A stretch of DNA of 64,000 nt from an uncultured Aquimarina sp. (GCA_947500505.1 CANMSL010000014.1:1-64000), one strand, 5' to 3'. Positions 1 to 9,444 are shown, counted from the first letter of the stretch. Numbers and translations: made by a program. Notes: generated from the sequence alone by a model not told the origin.

Positions 1-2390
1 TCACTTACTGTTAGCGTAGTATTGGTCGTATCGGTCTCTGCATTTGTGATATTCACCTCAAAGGTCTCCGTAGGTTCATTCGTCGTATCCTCCACCGTAG
101 GGACGGTTACATTCACTGTCGTACTGCCCGCCGGAATCGTAACGGTCAGTGTAGCCGGTTCTGTATAATCTCCGGTCTCGGTAGCCGTTACATCATCAAT
201 CGTAAAGGTAACCGTGATAGCCTCACTGCTCGGATTGCTTAGCGTAACTGCAAAGACAGCAGCGTCCCCTTCAGCTACCGTCACATCATTGATGCTTACC
301 GTAGGAATTCCATCATCATCTGTGATCGTACCAATTCCCTGGTCGTCACTTACTGTTAGCGTAGTATTGGTCGTATCGGTCTCTGCATTTGTGATATTCA
401 CCTCAAAGGTCTCCGTAGGTTCATTGGTCGTATCCTCCACCGTAGGGACGGTTACATTCACTGTCGTACTGCCCGCAGGAATCGTAACGGTCAGTGTAGC
501 CGGTTCGGTATAGTCGCCCGTCTCTACTGCCGTGACATCATCAATCGTAAAGGTAACCGTGATAGCCTCACTGCTTGGATTGCTCAGGGTAACTGCAAAG
601 ACAGCAGCGTCTCCTTCTGCAACGGTGACATCATTGATGCTTACTGTGGGGGCACCATCATCATCGGTGATCGTACCGATTCCCTGGTCGTCACTTACTG
701 TTAGCGTAGTATTGGTGGTATCGGTCTCTGCATTTGTGATATTCACCTCAAAGGTCTCCGTAGGTTCACTGGTCGTATCCTCCACCGTAGGGACGGTTAC
801 ATTCACTGTCGTACTGCCCGCAGGAATCGTAACCGTTAAAGTAGCCGGTTCTGTATAATCTCCGGTCTCTACTGCCGTGATATCATCAATCGTAAAGGTA
901 ACCGTGATAGCCTCACTGCTCGGATTGCTTAGGGTAACTGCAAAGACAGCATTGTCCCCTTCTGCAACGGTGACATCATTGATGCTTACCGTAGGAACTC
1001 CATCATCGTCTGTGATCGTACCGATTCCCTGGTCGTCACTTACTGTTAGCGTAGTATTGGTGGTATCGGTCTCTGCATTTGTGATATTCACCTCAAAGGT
1101 CTCCGTAGGTTCATTCGTCGTATCCTCCACCGTAGGGACGGTTACATTCACTGTCGTACTGCCCGCAGGAATCGTAACTGTCAGTGTAGCCGGTTCTGTA
1201 TAATCTCCGGTCTCTACTGCCGTTACATCATCAATCGTAAAGGTAACCGTGATAGCCTCACTGCTTGGATTGCTTAGCGTAACTGCAAAGACAGCAGCGT
1301 CCCCTTCTGCAACGGTGACATCATTGATACTTACCGTGGGAACTCCATCATCGTCTGTGATCGTACCAATTCCCTGGTCGTCACTTACTGTTAGCGTTGT
1401 ATTGGTGGTATCGGTCTCTGCATTTGTGATATTCACCTCAAAGGTCTCCGTGGGTTCACTGGTCGTATCCTCCACCGTAGGAACGGTTACATTCACTGTC
1501 GTACTGCCCGCAGGAATCGTAACTGTCAGTGTAGCCGGTTCTGTATAATCTCCGGTCTCGGTAGCCGTGACATCATCAATCGTAAAGGTAACCGTGATAG
1601 CCTCACTGCTCGGATTGCTTAGCGTAACTGCAAAGACAGCAGCGTCCCCTTCTGCAACGGTGACATCATTGATGCTTACCGTGGGAACTCCATCATCGTC
1701 TGTGATCGTACCGATTCCCTGGTCGTCACTTACTGTTAGCGTAGTATTGGTGGTATCGGTCTCTGCATTTGTGATATTCACCTCAAAGGTCTCCGTAGGT
1801 TCATTCGTCGTATCCTCCACCGTAGGGACGGTTACATTCACTGTCGTACTGCCCGCAGGAATCGTAACTGTCAGTGTAGCAGGTTCGGTATAGTCGCCGG
1901 TCTCTACTGCTGTTACATCATCAATCGTAAAGGTAACCGTGATAGCCTCACTGCTTGGATTGCTTAGCGTAACTGCAAAGACAGCATTGTCCCCTTCTGC
2001 AACGGTGACATCATTGATACTTACCGTGGGAACTCCATCATCGTCGGTGATCGTACCGATTCCCTGATCGTCACTTACTGTTAGCGTAGTATTCGTCGTA
2101 TCAGTTTGGGCTCCGGTGATATTCACCTCAAAGGTCTCCGTAGGTTCATTCGTCGTATCCTCCACCGTAGGGACGGTTACATTCACTGTCGTACTGCCTG
2201 CAGGAATCGTAACGGTCAGTGTAGCCGGTTCTGTATAATCTCCGGTCTCTACTGCTGTGACATCATCCACCGTAAAGGTAACCGTGATAGCCTCACTGCT
2301 CGGGTTGCTTAGCGTAACTGCAAAGACAGCATTGTCCCCTTCTGCAACGGTGACATCATTGATGCTTACCGTGGGGGCTGTACCGTTGAT
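1..2390 (-). repeat. Seven tandem 345-bp coding repeats (Calx-beta domains)
   Basis: The unit is exactly 345 bp (115 codons): the same landmark (start of tcacttactgttagc) occurs at 1, 346, 691, 1036, 1381, 1726 and 2071. Copies differ at only a few scattered positions, such as alternative residues before the SxTV motif. The array ends near 2390, where the sequence changes to unrelated VCBS-like code. It continues past the left edge, so the true copy number is unknown. Confidence 0.95.
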
Positions 2391-4469
2391 TGTGATAATC
2401 AAATTAGCGGTATCCGTACTTAATAATGCATCTCGTAATGTATAAGGAATTGAATCCGTAAGAGTGCTTCCAGAAGGTAGTGAAGCTACTGTAGGATTTG
2501 TAGTATCCAATGTATATGTATACGAACCATCAGAATTTAGAGTAAGGAAACCATAAGTAGTTGCTATATTATTCCCTACGTTAAGCGGGTTACCATCTAC
2601 CGCAACAATAGTTACATTGTTATCACCTTGCCAAAAAATATCCGAGATACCTGCTATCTGACCACCAGGATTAGCATCAGAAACATCTGGTCCATAATTG
2701 TAGGAAAGAACTAATTGATCAATAGGAGCTTGAAACGCAACATTAATATTACCTGTAGCATCAGATTCAATAGCAACTCCAGTACCATAATATGTATCTC
2801 CACCAGACTCTACAATACCCCCTGTTCTTATAAAATTATAATTTACAGGAGTAGGAGAACCTCCAGAAAAACCCTGAATTGTCATTTGATCCTGCCAAAT
2901 AGTTGCCTGGGAAAAGTCAATATCCGTAACTAAAAAACCTACGTTAAAAACTTCCTGACTAAAATCTATCACTAATTGGGTATCAGCAACAGGGTTTGTC
3001 GTTGCATTTACACTAAACAACAAATATCCAGTATGACCACCATTGGTTAAATTGTTTGCAGAAACCTGGTTATTAACAGTACCTATTCCATCAGGATCCA
3101 ATGATGTAAAATTAAGGTTAACACCATCAATTGTTCTTGTGGTTCCATTAACGGCTGTCCCATTAGTAAATTCATTTTCCCAAACTAATCTGGATAAAGG
3201 CCTATCCAATAAATCCTGACCGTCCGTACCATTTCCTTCTATAACATTACCGATTGCTATATTACTTACATTTACGGTTACACTGTTCGTGTCATCTACT
3301 GCAACAGGGGCATCATCTATCCCATTAATAGTTATCGTTAAAATACCATAATCAAATGCACCCGTACTATCCTCTACTGTATATGCAAAAATATCATCCA
3401 AAGTAGTTCCGTTGACCAATCCAGCTACCGCAGGGCTATTATTGTCTACGGTATAAGAGTAGCTTCCATCAGATTGTACAGTTATTGTTCCGTATAGGGT
3501 ATTATAAGCGACCCCAACAGCACTTGGAAAAACATTAATTTCGGAAACTGTCAATACATCTCCACCTGAAGAAGCATCAGTATCATTCGTTAATATATTT
3601 CCAGTAATGGGTATTGTTTCGTCAGCATCTATAGAATCATTATCATCATTAGCTTCGGGTGTTACTACAACATTAATTATCGTTTGTGAGGTTGAAGAAC
3701 CTCCTGTGGTATCATTCAGTGTTATATCTAAAGTTCTTACTCCCTCCGTGTAAGGAGACGTAATATCTCCATAAAATACTGATTCCAAAAAATCTTCAAA
3801 AACATTATTAGGGATGGGATCATTAGATGTTTCAGTTATCACAAAACTAGTTCCGGTCTGGGCAACTTGTAGAATAATACCACCTCCACGATCATAAGTA
3901 AAAGTATTATTACCGGTAAAAAAGTAGATATCAAAATTTGGTCCACCATCTTCGGGAATGGCTAAAAGTTCACCAGAATCGAGATTCCCGGAAACTGTAA
4001 TCGTAGCATTCGAAATTGTACCAGTATCCGATGTGATTACCACTTCCCCTCTTGTTATTAAAAAAACATTGGTAGTTGTAGGTTCCAGGAAAAACTCATA
4101 GTTATCACCTGCAGAAAAAGCATCTAAATCTAATGTCGGTGGATCCAAGGGTGATTTAGTCGTAGAAGATTTTTTGGAAAATATGGGTAACGATTCCTGG
4201 TTAAAATTATTTTTTGGGTGATATAACAGTAAATCATTACCTGTTCGATTATTATCTTGATCTTGTGGATAAAAATTTTGAAAAGCTTCAACATTTACTT
4301 TTTTATTGTTTTGTGAAAAAGAATCAAGAGGGAATAATCCTGCATATAAAAAAGATAGTACAATTAATAGCAAAGACTGTTTTGAGCTACCACTGGTATT
4401 TATCAAAAAACTATTTTTCCCAGAAAAAAGGAATTGATCAGCTTTATTCTTATTCTTTAAGTTTTGCAT
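1..4469 (-). CDS. Giant secreted Calx-beta repeat adhesin (N-terminal part; 3' end outside window)
   Basis: An open frame of at least 1489 codons runs on the minus strand from an ATG at 4467-4469 to the left edge without a stop. I checked the frame at the start, around 3250 and through the repeats. The N-terminus has a polar stretch, then a hydrophobic segment near residues 31-50 ending at DSFSQ, read as a long signal peptide. The next ~650 residues hold bacterial Ig/cadherin-like (VCBS-type) modules, with phrases such as INGIDDAPVAVDD and LNSDGSYTYTLD. From about residue 695 onward come seven 115-residue Calx-beta domains, each with GIGTITDDDG, SINDVTVAEGD and the PTETFEVNI strand. Calx-beta domains bind calcium and are common in large surface adhesins. 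The C-terminus, which would hold any type 9 secretion sorting domain, is off the window. Function as an adhesin is inferred from architecture. Confidence 0.9.
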   Translation of the reverse strand, partial: MQNLKNKNKADQFLFSGKNSFLINTSGSSKQSLLLIVLSFLYAGLFPLDSFSQNNKKVNVEAFQNFYPQDQDNNRTGNDLLLYHPKNNFNQESLPIFSKKSSTTKSPLDPPTLDLDAFSAGDNYEFFLEPTTTNVFLITRGEVVITSDTGTISNATITVSGNLDSGELLAIPEDGGPNFDIYFFTGNNTFTYDRGGGIILQVAQTGTSFVITETSNDPIPNNVFEDFLESVFYGDITSPYTEGVRTLDITLNDTTGGSSTSQTIINVVVTPEANDDNDSIDADETIPITGNILTNDTDASSGGDVLTVSEINVFPSAVGVAYNTLYGTITVQSDGSYSYTVDNNSPAVAGLVNGTTLDDIFAYTVEDSTGAFDYGILTITINGIDDAPVAVDDTNSVTVNVSNIAIGNVIEGNGTDGQDLLDRPLSRLVWENEFTNGTAVNGTTRTIDGVNLNFTSLDPDGIGTVNNQVSANNLTNGGHTGYLLFSVNATTNPVADTQLVIDFSQEVFNVGFLVTDIDFSQATIWQDQMTIQGFSGGSPTPVNYNFIRTGGIVESGGDTYYGTGVAIESDATGNINVAFQAPIDQLVLSYNYGPDVSDANPGGQIAGISDIFWQGDNNVTIVAVDGNPLNVGNNIATTYGFLTLNSDGSYTYTLDTTNPTVASLPSGSTLTDSIPYTLRDALLSTDTANLIITINGTAPTVSINDVTVAEGDNAVFAVTLSNPSSEAITVTFTVDDVTAVETGDYTEPATLTVTIPAGSTTVNVTVPTVEDTTNEPTETFEVNITGAQTDTTNTTLTVSDDQGIGTITDDDGVPTVSINDVTVAEGDNAVFAVTLSNPSSEAITVTFTIDDVTAVETGDYTEPATLTVTIPAGSTTVNVTVPTVEDTTNEPTETFEVNITNAETDTTNTTLTVSDDQGIGTITDDDGVPTVSINDVTVAEGDAAVFAVTLSNPSSEAITVTFTIDDVTATETGDYTEPATLTVTIPAGSTTVNVTVPTVEDTTSEPTETFEVNITNAETDTTNTTLTVSDDQGIGTITDDDGVPTVSINDVTVAEGDAAVFAVTLSNPSSEAITVTFTIDDVTAVETGDYTEPATLTVTIPAGSTTVNVTVPTVEDTTNEPTETFEVNITNAETDTTNTTLTVSDDQGIGTITDDDGVPTVSINDVTVAEGDNAVFAVTLSNPSSEAITVTFTIDDITAVETGDYTEPATLTVTIPAGSTTVNVTVPTVEDTTSEPTETFEVNITNAETDTTNTTLTVSDDQGIGTITDDDGAPTVSINDVTVAEGDAAVFAVTLSNPSSEAITVTFTIDDVTAVETGDYTEPATLTVTIPAGSTTVNVTVPTVEDTTNEPTETFEVNITNAETDTTNTTLTVSDDQGIGTITDDDGIPTVSINDVTVAEGDAAVFAVTLSNPSSEAITVTFTIDDVTATETGDYTEPATLTVTIPAGSTTVNVTVPTVEDTTNEPTETFEVNITNAETDTTNTTLTVS

Positions 4470-5350
4470 AGGTGCAACTTTTAATTTTAATAATTTATAA
4501 TTAAACAATACGATCATATGGCAAGTAATCCCCACCAGAGATTTATTGTTTTTACATAAAATAACTTATTCTAATTGGTGATAAGAGTTTCTTCCTATTT
4601 ATAGGAAAAGAAAAATAACACAGTTTTTGATCTCGTATATTTATCAAAATATTGCTTGTCTGAGTTATAGCTGCATAAAATAGATTTTCTAAATTCAGTC
4701 TTGGAAATATAAACGCTATGAGTAGAGTGAGACAGTACCTAAAAGTAATTTTGGTAGTACCTTCTAATAGTTTCTTCTTTAAAAATAATTTGAAATATGC
4801 AGTATGAATATACTTGGAAAAAGAAGCAGTGACTTCAGAAATTCTATAATATGATAAATAAGTGTTTTGGAAGGTAATGATCCCCATAGACTAGTTGTTA
4901 ATTTGTGTATTATTTAGAAAAGAGTAAGTATATTGTCACTCTTAGTTTTCTATATTTTTATTTTTCTCCAACACCTTCATCCCATCATTTCAGCAACATG
5001 ATGACTTTCATACAAATAATCAATACATCTAAAAACAACACGAAACCACTAGTAATTACTATACAAAATCAACATAAAACATTGGTCCATTATTCAAATC
5101 AGTTGTGACGATGGTAAATTTGAAAGGCGTTCTATTTTCAATATTCTAAATTTACATATATAAATCAAATGCCCGGAACACTATAACATCACAAATATTA
5201 CTGAAAAACCATCGTTTCAAAATTATTTAAAACCTCTAAAAATACATTTTTATTAGCCATATGGTCTTTATATAAATAATACTTTAAAAAAAGTAAAAAA
5301 AAAGTGAAATTATTACGAATTCAATAAAATTTCAAAAAATCAATAGACAA
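4470..5350. other. AT-rich intergenic region upstream of the adhesin
   Basis: About 880 bp with no convincing gene. Two short open frames (4552-4887 minus, 4905-5108 plus) have biased, low-complexity translations and no recognisable domain or ribosome binding site. The adhesin promoter must lie here, but I could not pick one with confidence. Confidence 0.5.
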
Positions 5351-5379
5351 AAACAAAAGGGAAAAATCCCTTTTGTTTT
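5351..5379 (-). terminator. Rho-independent terminator after the GG-peptide genes
   Basis: A perfect 11-bp stem (AAACAAAAGGG / CCCTTTTGTTT) closes a six-base loop about 70 bp beyond the last peptide stop codon. A/T-rich flanks on both sides mean it could work in either direction. Confidence 0.7.
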
Positions 5380-5450
5380 AATGATTAATATTAAAAAACC
5401 TCCCAAAAAGGAAGGTTAAATTGAACCTATCAATTTTTATAAATGATGGC

Positions 5451-5615
5451 TTAACTTCCGGTGATACACGTACACTTTCCAGTGAAGATATTTCCTTGCA
5501 CCGTTCCTGGACAATAATCACTACAACTATCCATTTCATAATCTCCTCCGTGTATGAAACGTTGTGCTGTTTTACTTAATGTGGTTATTCCTTCTAGGTT
5601 TGATAAATTTTTCAT
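5451..5615 (-). CDS. GG-leader Cys-rich small peptide, copy 1
   Basis: A 54-residue peptide starting MKNLSNLEGITTLSK. Residues 1-24 form a double-glycine leader ending FIHGG. Residues 25-54 form a core with four cysteines (C30, C35, C48, C50) in the pattern C-x4-C-x12-C-x-C and the phrases DSCSDYCPG and GKCTCITGS. In Bacteroidetes, leaders of the type MKxLxxxxxxxxLSKxExxxIxGG belong to natural-product or bacteriocin precursors exported and cleaved by peptidase-containing ABC transporters (family knowledge). No such transporter or modifying enzyme is in the window. It is the third copy in transcription order of a tandem set. Whether the mature product is an antimicrobial, a signal or a modified peptide cannot be told from sequence. 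Confidence 0.8.
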   Translation of the reverse strand: MKNLSNLEGITTLSKTAQRFIHGGDYEMDSCSDYCPGTVQGNIFTGKCTCITGS

Positions 5616-5671
5616 AATTAATTTGGGTTATATTTTACAATTGGGTTTGTTATTATTTACAATAAGTATTT

Positions 5672-5836
5672 TTAACTACCAGTGATACACGTACACTTTC
5701 CAGTGAAGATATTTCCCTGAACTGTTCCTGGACAATAATCACTACAACTATCCATTTCATAATCTCATCCGTGTATGAAACGTTGTGCTGTTTTACTTAA
5801 TGTAGTTACTCCTTCTAGGTTTGATAAATTTTTCAT
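5672..5836 (-). pseudogene. GG-leader peptide copy 2, interrupted at the GG site
   Basis: The full 55-codon frame is preserved and its core is nearly identical to copy 1. However, codon 24, the second glycine of the GG cleavage motif, reads TGA (forward strand TCA at 5765-5767) where copies 1 and 3 have GGA. As read, the gene encodes only a 23-residue leader ending FIHG. The rest of the core, including all four cysteines and the final stop, is intact, so the mutation is recent or selected. A single-base sequencing error is the alternative. Confidence 0.8.
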
Positions 5837-5894
5837 AATTAATTTGGGTTATATTTTACAATTGGATTTGTTATTCTTTACAATAAGCATTTGA

Positions 5895-6059
5895 TTAACT
5901 ACCGGTGATACACGTACACTCTCCTGTGAAGATATTTCCCTGAACTGTTCCGGGGCAATAATCACTACAGCTATCCATTACATAATCTCCTCCATGAATT
6001 GTTCTTAGGGCTTCTCTACTTAATGTTTTTGCACCTTTTACATTTAATAAATTTTTCAT
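5895..6059 (-). CDS. GG-leader Cys-rich small peptide, copy 3
   Basis: A 54-residue peptide starting MKNLLNVKGAKTLSREALR with a GG at residues 23-24 and the same four-cysteine core (DSCSDYCPG, GECTCITGS) as its neighbours. The leader has diverged from copies 1 and 2 far more than the core, so the core appears to be the constrained part. It is the promoter-proximal member of the minus-strand set, about 440 bp downstream of the response regulator gene. The upstream sequence differs from that of copies 1 and 2, whose upstream ~55 bp are near-duplicates of each other. Function is inferred only from the leader and core pattern. Confidence 0.8.
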   Translation of the reverse strand: MKNLLNVKGAKTLSREALRTIHGGDYVMDSCSDYCPGTVQGNIFTGECTCITGS

Positions 6060-6442
6060 AATACATTTGGTTTTAATATTTTATATGTGATTTTCTTATA
6101 GACACTCACAATATGTGTCTTACATAAATAGCATTCTTAATAACACGAAAATATGTGTCCTTATTGAGTAAATAAATGTGTGAAGTGAGTTAGAATTTTC
6201 CCCTGATTCTGATGCTAAGATATTTTAAAAAAAGATATCCATCCAAATAATAATTACGGCTAAACCTCATTTAACAATGGGATTAACATAAATTGCAAAA
6301 AAAGGAGCTTAAAAAGTTAAATAAATCTTAAATAAACATGTCAAAAGGAGAATTTTCTCCGTATATTAGAACAAATTATTTAAATATTATTTGCACTATG
6401 CTTAAAATTTATACCTTGGTTTCTAATAATCAGGTATAAAAA
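6060..6442 (-). promoter_or_regulatory. Upstream region of the GG-peptide genes with repeated AATATGTGTC
   Basis: This gap holds no gene. It contains two copies of AATATGTGTC, at 6110-6119 and 6150-6159, 40 bp apart (about four helical turns). The first is part of an imperfect inverted repeat with GACAC at 6101-6105. The arrangement suggests a regulator site for the peptide genes, but the regulator is unknown. Confidence 0.35.
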
Positions 6443-6464
6443 AAAGACAGCAACTGCTGTCTTT
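6443..6464 (-). terminator. Terminator after the NarL-type response regulator
   Basis: A 9-bp stem AAAGACAGC / GCTGTCTTT with a four-base loop, followed on the minus strand by a run of eight T (forward A run 6438-6445). It sits 32 bp beyond the stop codon of the response regulator gene. Confidence 0.85.
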
Positions 6465-6495
6465 ATATATAGTTGAGAAAATCTCTGATGTTTTC

Positions 6496-7167
6496 TTATA
6501 CAAAACCTCGTTTACGGGCTTCTTCTAATAATTTCTGGTCATCTGCCTTTGCTATAGAGAACATCTCCTTGATCTGATTCTTACGCTTTTCGATCGCACT
6601 TAGCGATAAACTAACGTAATTAGGTAGATTCTTGGTCTTCACTCCTCTGGACAGGTGATATAAAATCTTTAGGTTCTTTTCATCAAGAGAGAAATTATTA
6701 GTCATCATTTTTCTAAAATGATTATTGACCGTAGCACTATAATAAGGAGTACCGCTTACGATATTATTAAATGCCAACAATAATTCACTAGAAGTAAGAT
6801 CACTCTTAATTAAAAATCCTGATGGATTGATATTCTTTAATATATTATGAATCCTATGATCCTCTCTATGCATTGTTAGGATAATAATCTTAGCCTTAGG
6901 CAGAAGCTCTTTTGCGTGCTTTGCCAAATCTTCTCCGGATGTGATACTTCCATCAGAAGAAGGTGGTAATTTAATATCTACAAAAAGCATATCGTATGGG
7001 GTAGTCTTAGAAGATTTTAGAATACTCTCATACGCATCATCGCAGTTAGAAGCGATATCGATCTTGATCTGATATTCTTTTTGGTTTTCTCCAAGTAAGG
7101 TGTTCTTGTATCCCTCGATAATCATCGGGTGATCATCAATCATAAGAACTTTAAGCTTTTTCTTCAT
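6496..7167 (-). CDS. NarL/LuxR-type response regulator
   Basis: A 223-residue protein. The N-terminal receiver (about 1-125) has the acidic pair D11-D12, phosphoacceptor D64 in FVDIKLP, T98 and K121, so it should be phosphorylatable. The C-terminal ~60 residues look like a helix-turn-helix with a LuxR-like layout (ILYHLSRGVKTKNLPNYVSLSLSAIEKRK split by its turn), more divergent than usual. It lies 109 bp downstream of the TPR histidine kinase on the same strand and is its likely partner. The linked GG-peptide genes further downstream are possible targets, but that is only proximity. Confidence 0.88.
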   Translation of the reverse strand: MKKKLKVLMIDDHPMIIEGYKNTLLGENQKEYQIKIDIASNCDDAYESILKSSKTTPYDMLFVDIKLPPSSDGSITSGEDLAKHAKELLPKAKIIILTMHREDHRIHNILKNINPSGFLIKSDLTSSELLLAFNNIVSGTPYYSATVNNHFRKMMTNNFSLDEKNLKILYHLSRGVKTKNLPNYVSLSLSAIEKRKNQIKEMFSIAKADDQKLLEEARKRGFV

Positions 7168-7276
7168 CTTTAAAAATTTGAGTCAAGGGTTATCCGATCG
7201 GTCTTATATAGTACTAACTAAATTTGTCACCTATTTATTATACGACAAGCGGATCTGATAACTTTTTTTACATTAA

Positions 7277-9337
7277 TTAAATTGGTATACCAACAGATAC
7301 TTTAGTACCTGAATCCTGATTACTTATAAAATCTACTACACCGTTCATTTGTGTAACTCTGGATGTAATATTTTTTAAACCAATTCCTCTTTTTACCTTA
7401 CTACTTTTAAATCCTATTCCATCATCTAAAATAGTAAGATTTATTTTATCATCAATATAATCGAACTTTATTTTTACGCTTTTTGCTTTTGCGTGTTTAA
7501 AAATATTTTGCAGTGACTCCTGTATGATACGGAACAAGTTTACTTTTTTCTGATCATCAATTGTTTCCCAATCTATATTTTCGTCGTTAGAAAACTCAAA
7601 CTCCATTTTGTGTACTGTACATAAATCACTTACCAAACTCTCTACCACATCTACATAAGCGATATCCGGTGATAAGGTTTCTGTGCCCAGGTCGTGAGAT
7701 ATGAGTCGGATTTCTTTTTCTATCGATTTAAGCTCGTCTATATATTTATTTCTGGCATCGGTAAAACCATCGTTAGCACGCTGATTGATCCCATCCAGGC
7801 TTAACCGCACTCCAAATAATCGACCCAGCACCCCATCGTGTAATTCTTCTGACATACGATGCTGTTCCAGCTTACGCCCTTCTTCCAATTTTAGCTGTTG
7901 ACTAAGCAGCAGGCGATAAATCTCCTGGTTAGACTGCTGCTGTTTTTGCTCGAACAAAAGTTCTTTATTACTCTGTTGCTGTCTAAAAATCACGTATCCT
8001 AGTAAAAATAATATAGATAGTCCCAGGATTGCAAAAATCAGGAGTTGATTTTCACGACTTATTTGGGCGATTTTTTCTACTTTCTCTTCAGTTTCGAATC
8101 GAATACGCGCAAATTTGTTTTTAAATAATCGTTCCTCCCTTTGCAAGCTATCATTCAATTTAATATAATTTTGAGCGTATTGCAACCCTTCTTTGCTGTC
8201 TGAAACTTGTGATAAAAGTTGATAAGATTGTAATAGTTCAACATTGTTATTTACTTTAGCCGAGGCCTCCCTGGCTCGCTGAGCGTAAAATTTTGCAATA
8301 CTATCATTTCCCTGAGATTGATAATATTCCGCTAAATGCAAAGTATTTGTCGATATACCTACATAGTCCTTCAAACTATCTCTGATTGTCAACGTTTTTT
8401 TGAATAAATTAAGAATCTCATCATTATCTTCACCCGAAAGAAAACGAGCATAAGCATAGTTGTCTAATAATCTTGCATATCGTTCTGGTCTTTTGCTTAG
8501 AAAATTTGAATACTCCAGACCTTTTTTGAATGAAGTTTTAGCCTCCTCATATTTCTTTTGTGATTTATAGACTGTGCCTATATTATTGTATGAAAGAGTG
8601 GCATATAAAGTATCTCTTTTAGTATTTTTTGCATATTCTATAACCTTTGTATAGTAAGTAACAGCATCATCATATCTTTCTAAATGTTTGGATACAATAC
8701 CTAAGTTATTATAAGATAATGCTAAATAAGCCTTATTATTAACTAACTCGAATTTTTCAATTGCTTGAATAGTTAAATCTTCACTTTTACCATAATCCTT
8801 TACTTTTCTAGATAATTTAGCCAGATCAATTAAAACTTTTCCATGGTCTATTGCGTATGTCTTTGGGTCTTTATCATTTTTATCATCAAAAGATTTGTAA
8901 ATTTTATTAGCTCTATGAAAATTTACATAAGCGCTATCTAATTGGATATTTCTATAATATATACCTAAATTAGCATAAGATTTTGCGATTCCAATAGAAT
9001 CTTTTAAGGATAAAGACAGTGTTAACATTTTTTCATCCATCTTTTTCGAAGCTTCGTAATCTTTAAGATCATAATAAATAGAAGAAATTTCTTTAGCTTT
9101 TTCTACTTTATAAAGACTATTATCTAACGTTGAAAACAAGGAATATGCAATATCAATACTTTTCTTTTTTTCATCTAAGGACTTATTTTCATCCTTCGCT
9201 TCGTCTAAATGAAATTCTATTAAATTTAATTTTACTTGATTACTATCCTCCGTAGTAAAATCCGTACAACTAAAAATCGATACAAAGAAAGTGGTAAAAA
9301 GTAAAATTTTAATAAAATTTCTATTTTCAACAAACAT
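7277..9337 (-). CDS. TPR-containing sensor histidine kinase (HisKA_3 family)
   Basis: A 686-residue protein. It begins with a hydrophobic export segment and SIFSC at 20-24, which could be a lipobox. Residues ~60-420 are tetratricopeptide repeats (motifs such as LSYNNLGIVSKHLERYDDAVTYY split over two helices). A transmembrane segment lies near 431-452, then a coiled coil, the HisKA_3 dimerisation helix with phosphoacceptor H500 in EELHDGVLG, and an ATPase domain with N-box NIFKHAKA and G-box DDGIGF. The TPR domain is presumably the periplasmic sensor. This architecture is widespread in Flavobacteria. The cognate regulator is the gene just downstream. The ligand cannot be predicted. Confidence 0.92.
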   Translation of the reverse strand: MFVENRNFIKILLFTTFFVSIFSCTDFTTEDSNQVKLNLIEFHLDEAKDENKSLDEKKKSIDIAYSLFSTLDNSLYKVEKAKEISSIYYDLKDYEASKKMDEKMLTLSLSLKDSIGIAKSYANLGIYYRNIQLDSAYVNFHRANKIYKSFDDKNDKDPKTYAIDHGKVLIDLAKLSRKVKDYGKSEDLTIQAIEKFELVNNKAYLALSYNNLGIVSKHLERYDDAVTYYTKVIEYAKNTKRDTLYATLSYNNIGTVYKSQKKYEEAKTSFKKGLEYSNFLSKRPERYARLLDNYAYARFLSGEDNDEILNLFKKTLTIRDSLKDYVGISTNTLHLAEYYQSQGNDSIAKFYAQRAREASAKVNNNVELLQSYQLLSQVSDSKEGLQYAQNYIKLNDSLQREERLFKNKFARIRFETEEKVEKIAQISRENQLLIFAILGLSILFLLGYVIFRQQQSNKELLFEQKQQQSNQEIYRLLLSQQLKLEEGRKLEQHRMSEELHDGVLGRLFGVRLSLDGINQRANDGFTDARNKYIDELKSIEKEIRLISHDLGTETLSPDIAYVDVVESLVSDLCTVHKMEFEFSNDENIDWETIDDQKKVNLFRIIQESLQNIFKHAKAKSVKIKFDYIDDKINLTILDDGIGFKSSKVKRGIGLKNITSRVTQMNGVVDFISNQDSGTKVSVGIPI

Positions 9338-9400
9338 ATTACACTAAGATTTAATCTAATTTATGAAAATCAATTGGTACTAAGAATTTATTAAACAAAA

Positions 9401-9421
9401 AAAGAGCCTTATAGGCTCTTT
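9401..9421 (-). terminator. Terminator of the small lipoprotein gene
   Basis: Perfect 9-bp stem AAAGAGCCT / AGGCTCTTT with loop TAT and a T run on the minus strand, 24 bp beyond the stop codon of the 52-residue lipoprotein. Confidence 0.85.
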
Positions 9422-9444
9422 CAATATTATGCATCTATAATATT

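Larger units (their letters stand above)
5451..5885 (-). repeat. 221-bp tandem duplication of peptide gene plus leader region
   Basis: Start codons of copies 1 and 2 are 221 bp apart, and the untranslated stretch upstream of each (with ttaatttgggttatatttta) is almost identical. These two copies therefore arose by a recent tandem duplication of a whole expression unit. Copy 3 is an older relative. Confidence 0.8.

Noticed and set aside
214..2445. Series of plus-strand open frames of 60-108 codons with repetitive Ser/Val/Thr-rich translations
   Set aside because: They are antisense shadows of the Calx-beta repeats; the minus strand is one continuous reading frame with a known domain pattern.
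4552..4887. 111-codon minus-strand frame upstream of the adhesin
   Set aside because: Low-complexity AT-rich translation, no domain, no ribosome binding site; more likely noncoding.
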